From assembly GCF_002113125.1 (NCBI RefSeq), contig NZ_NEJP01000009.1:62001-126000 (forward strand): 64,000 bases of DNA, in the 5' to 3' direction. Position numbers and translations under genes: made by a program. The stretch's first letter is position 1, and each line of letters begins with the position of its first letter. The DNA comes from Pseudomonas sp. B20(2017). GTDB lineage: Bacteria; Pseudomonadota; Gammaproteobacteria; Pseudomonadales; Pseudomonadaceae. The notes below the pieces were generated by a model. That model did not search any database, had not been told where the DNA came from, and saw only the letters and a program-made list of their open reading frames with translations. Below are positions 60,922 to 64,000 of the stretch, piece after piece.

Positions 60922-61010
60922 CTGTGGGAGCGGGCTTGCTCGCGAAAGCGGCATGTCAGATACGTTGATGTCGTCTGACACAACGCATTCGCGAGCAAGC
61001 CCGCTCCCGC
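60922..61010. repeat. REP pair (BIME) after the asparaginase gene
   Basis: GTGGGAGCGGGCTTGCTCGC and inverse TTCGCGAGCAAGCCCGCTCC. It fills most of the 167-bp gap before the AraC gene. Confidence 0.95.
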
Positions 61011-61074
61011 AATTGACTCTTCGTCCGGCACACAACTTGCTGCCGCTTCCAGTACCCCAAGGCTGGAAGACCCT

Positions 61075-62073
61075 ATGCTCCACTCCCACCTCACCACCCT
61101 CAACGCCGTCGCCCTGGTGCTCAACACCTTCAGGGATCAAGGCCTGTCCAGCGAAGCGCTGCTGGCTGGCAGCGGCATCAGTGCGGCGGATCTGAGCCGG
61201 GCCGACACCCGCATCACCACCAATCAGGAGATGCAGGTCTGCGCCAACGCGGTCGCGCTCAAGCACGACATCGGTCTGGAACTGGGCCGGCGCATGCACG
61301 TTTCCTGCTACGGCATCCTCGGTTACGCGCTGCTGACCTGTGCCACCTTCGGTGACGCTTTGCGGCTGGCGATCCGTTATCCGGCGCTGCTGGGAACACT
61401 TTTCGAGCTGAGCCTGGAGGACGACGGCGAGCGCGTCTGGTTCGTCGCCGCCGATTATCGCGAGAGCCCGGCGATGGCAGTGTTCAACGCCGAGTTCTGC
61501 CTGGTGTCGCTGAAAGTCATCTGCGATGACCTGCTCGGCCATCCGCTACCGCTGCTCGCCACCCGCTTCGAACACGCCGCGCCAGACTATCGCGACAGCT
61601 ACGCCGACCACTTCAAGGCGCCCCTGCATTTCGGCGCCAAGGACAATGCTTTCGCCTTCGACCGGCGCTGGCTCGACCAACCGCTGCCGCTGGCCGACAT
61701 CATCACCCACCAGGCCATGGCCGAGCGCTGCCGCAAGCAGAACACCGAGTTCACCGGTCGTCAGGCGTGGCTGGGGCGGATCCGTCAGTTGCTCAGCGCG
61801 CAACTCAACGCCGCACCGGGGCTGGAAGGTCTGGCGCAGCAGATGAACTGCTCGCCGCGCACCTTGCGCCGGCATCTGAAGGACATGGGTTGCAGTTATC
61901 AGGAACTGCTCGACGAACTGCGTTTCGAGCGAGCCAAACAAATGCTTTGCGAGGACCAGTTGCCGATCTACCGCATCGCCGAAACCCTGGGTTTCAGCGA
62001 AACCGCGAGCTTCCGCCATGCGTTCGTGCGCTGGAGCGGCGTGGCGCCGAGTCAGTTCCGTCCACACGGTTAA
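61075..62073 (+). CDS. AraC-family regulator with arabinose-binding-like N-domain (OruR/ArgR-like type)
   Basis: 332 aa. N-terminal ligand domain of the AraC-binding-like 2 type (residues about 20-200; ALKHDIGLELGRRMHVSCYG, YGILGYALLTCATFGDALRLA) and a C-terminal double HTH: LAQQMNCSPRTLRRHLKDMG and IAETLGFSETASFRHAFVRWSG with PSQFR. The gene lies 132 bp upstream of the acetylpolyamine amidohydrolase gene on the same strand, so it may control that catabolic operon. Effector unknown. Confidence 0.9.
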   Translation: MLHSHLTTLNAVALVLNTFRDQGLSSEALLAGSGISAADLSRADTRITTNQEMQVCANAVALKHDIGLELGRRMHVSCYGILGYALLTCATFGDALRLAIRYPALLGTLFELSLEDDGERVWFVAADYRESPAMAVFNAEFCLVSLKVICDDLLGHPLPLLATRFEHAAPDYRDSYADHFKAPLHFGAKDNAFAFDRRWLDQPLPLADIITHQAMAERCRKQNTEFTGRQAWLGRIRQLLSAQLNAAPGLEGLAQQMNCSPRTLRRHLKDMGCSYQELLDELRFERAKQMLCEDQLPIYRIAETLGFSETASFRHAFVRWSGVAPSQFRPHG

Positions 62074-62205
62074 ACCGTCCAGGGGCGATATCAGGTCAGC
62101 ATTTTTGGCCACATCGATCCCCTTTTGGCCTCTCTGGCCGTTCTCCGATTCGCTCCGCGCCGCAACACTGGGATCAACCGAATCAGCCCCTGCGGAGAAC
62201 AACAA

Positions 62206-64000
<1,795 letters not shown>

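Noticed and set aside
32982..61010. Regularly recurring GTGGGAGC repeats as a CRISPR array
   Set aside because: They are dispersed inverted pairs at gene ends with no spacer array and no cas genes; typical Pseudomonas REP elements.

Overview
The window reads as chromosomal DNA of a fluorescent-group Pseudomonas. It has high GC in the core genes, the Pseudomonas gene order HU / rubredoxin reductase / rubredoxin / ubiC-ubiA / phoB-phoR / CBS-transporter / M23 / response regulator / phoU-pstBACS / MFS / purK-purE / lysR-aspA (same order as in P. aeruginosa, from memory), and many paired REP elements of the GTGGGAGCGGGCTTGCTCGCGAA type.

Region 1 (about 54-28,000, all on the minus strand) is one long type VI secretion (T6SS) operon. 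Read in the direction of transcription it is tssA, tssB, tssC, tssE, [PAAR - 267-aa effector - 68-aa membrane protein], tssF, tssG, clpV, sfa (sigma-54 activator), a 46-aa lipoprotein, fha, tssJ, tssK, tssL, tssM, PP2C phosphatase, Ser/Thr kinase, vgrG, large effector, signal-peptide immunity candidate. Apart from the bracketed cassette and the vgrG tail this is the order of HSI-II of P. aeruginosa (hsiA2 to stk1, with orfX = the small lipoprotein). No hcp is present. Two cargo modules are attached, each closed by ATGA overlaps: a PAAR-linked module with a papain-like (Cys/His) toxin candidate placed between tssE and tssF, and a vgrG-linked module whose effector joins an M23-like domain with altered zinc ligands, an EF-hand and a GH19-like lysozyme/chitinase domain. 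About 1.1 kb upstream of tssA holds no convincing gene.

Region 2 (29,000-46,600) is housekeeping: a small secreted protein, an HU-like protein, rubredoxin and its reductase, ubiquinone biosynthesis (ubiC, ubiA), and the phosphate regulon (phoB, phoR, phoU, pstB, pstA, pstC, pstS) with intervening conserved genes. Pho boxes with matching geometry (7-4-7 repeat, 10 nt, -10 hexamer) lie before phoB, pstS and pstC; the last would start transcription almost exactly at the pstC start codon.

Region 3 (46,650-48,260) is an accessory insertion directly behind the pstS promoter: an HTH + ImmA/IrrE-type metallopeptidase gene overlapping a PIN-domain gene, with a perfect 9-bp inverted repeat over its promoter. 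It looks like a toxin-antitoxin or stress-response pair.

Region 4 (48,270-54,130) holds an MFS/MHS transporter, a hotdog thioesterase, a hexose-6-phosphate mutarotase-like protein, a DUF3299 protein, a GlsB/YeaQ-type membrane protein and purE-purK; the purE leader carries two terminator-like hairpins. Region 5 (54,300-55,200) is an AT-rich island with a single metzincin-type zinc protease gene lacking a signal peptide. Region 6 (55,240-60,910) is an aspartate/asparagine module: LysR regulator, aspA, AGCS symporter, asparaginase. Region 7 (61,075-64,000) has an AraC regulator, acetylpolyamine amidohydrolase and a polyamine-binding protein that runs off the end of the window.
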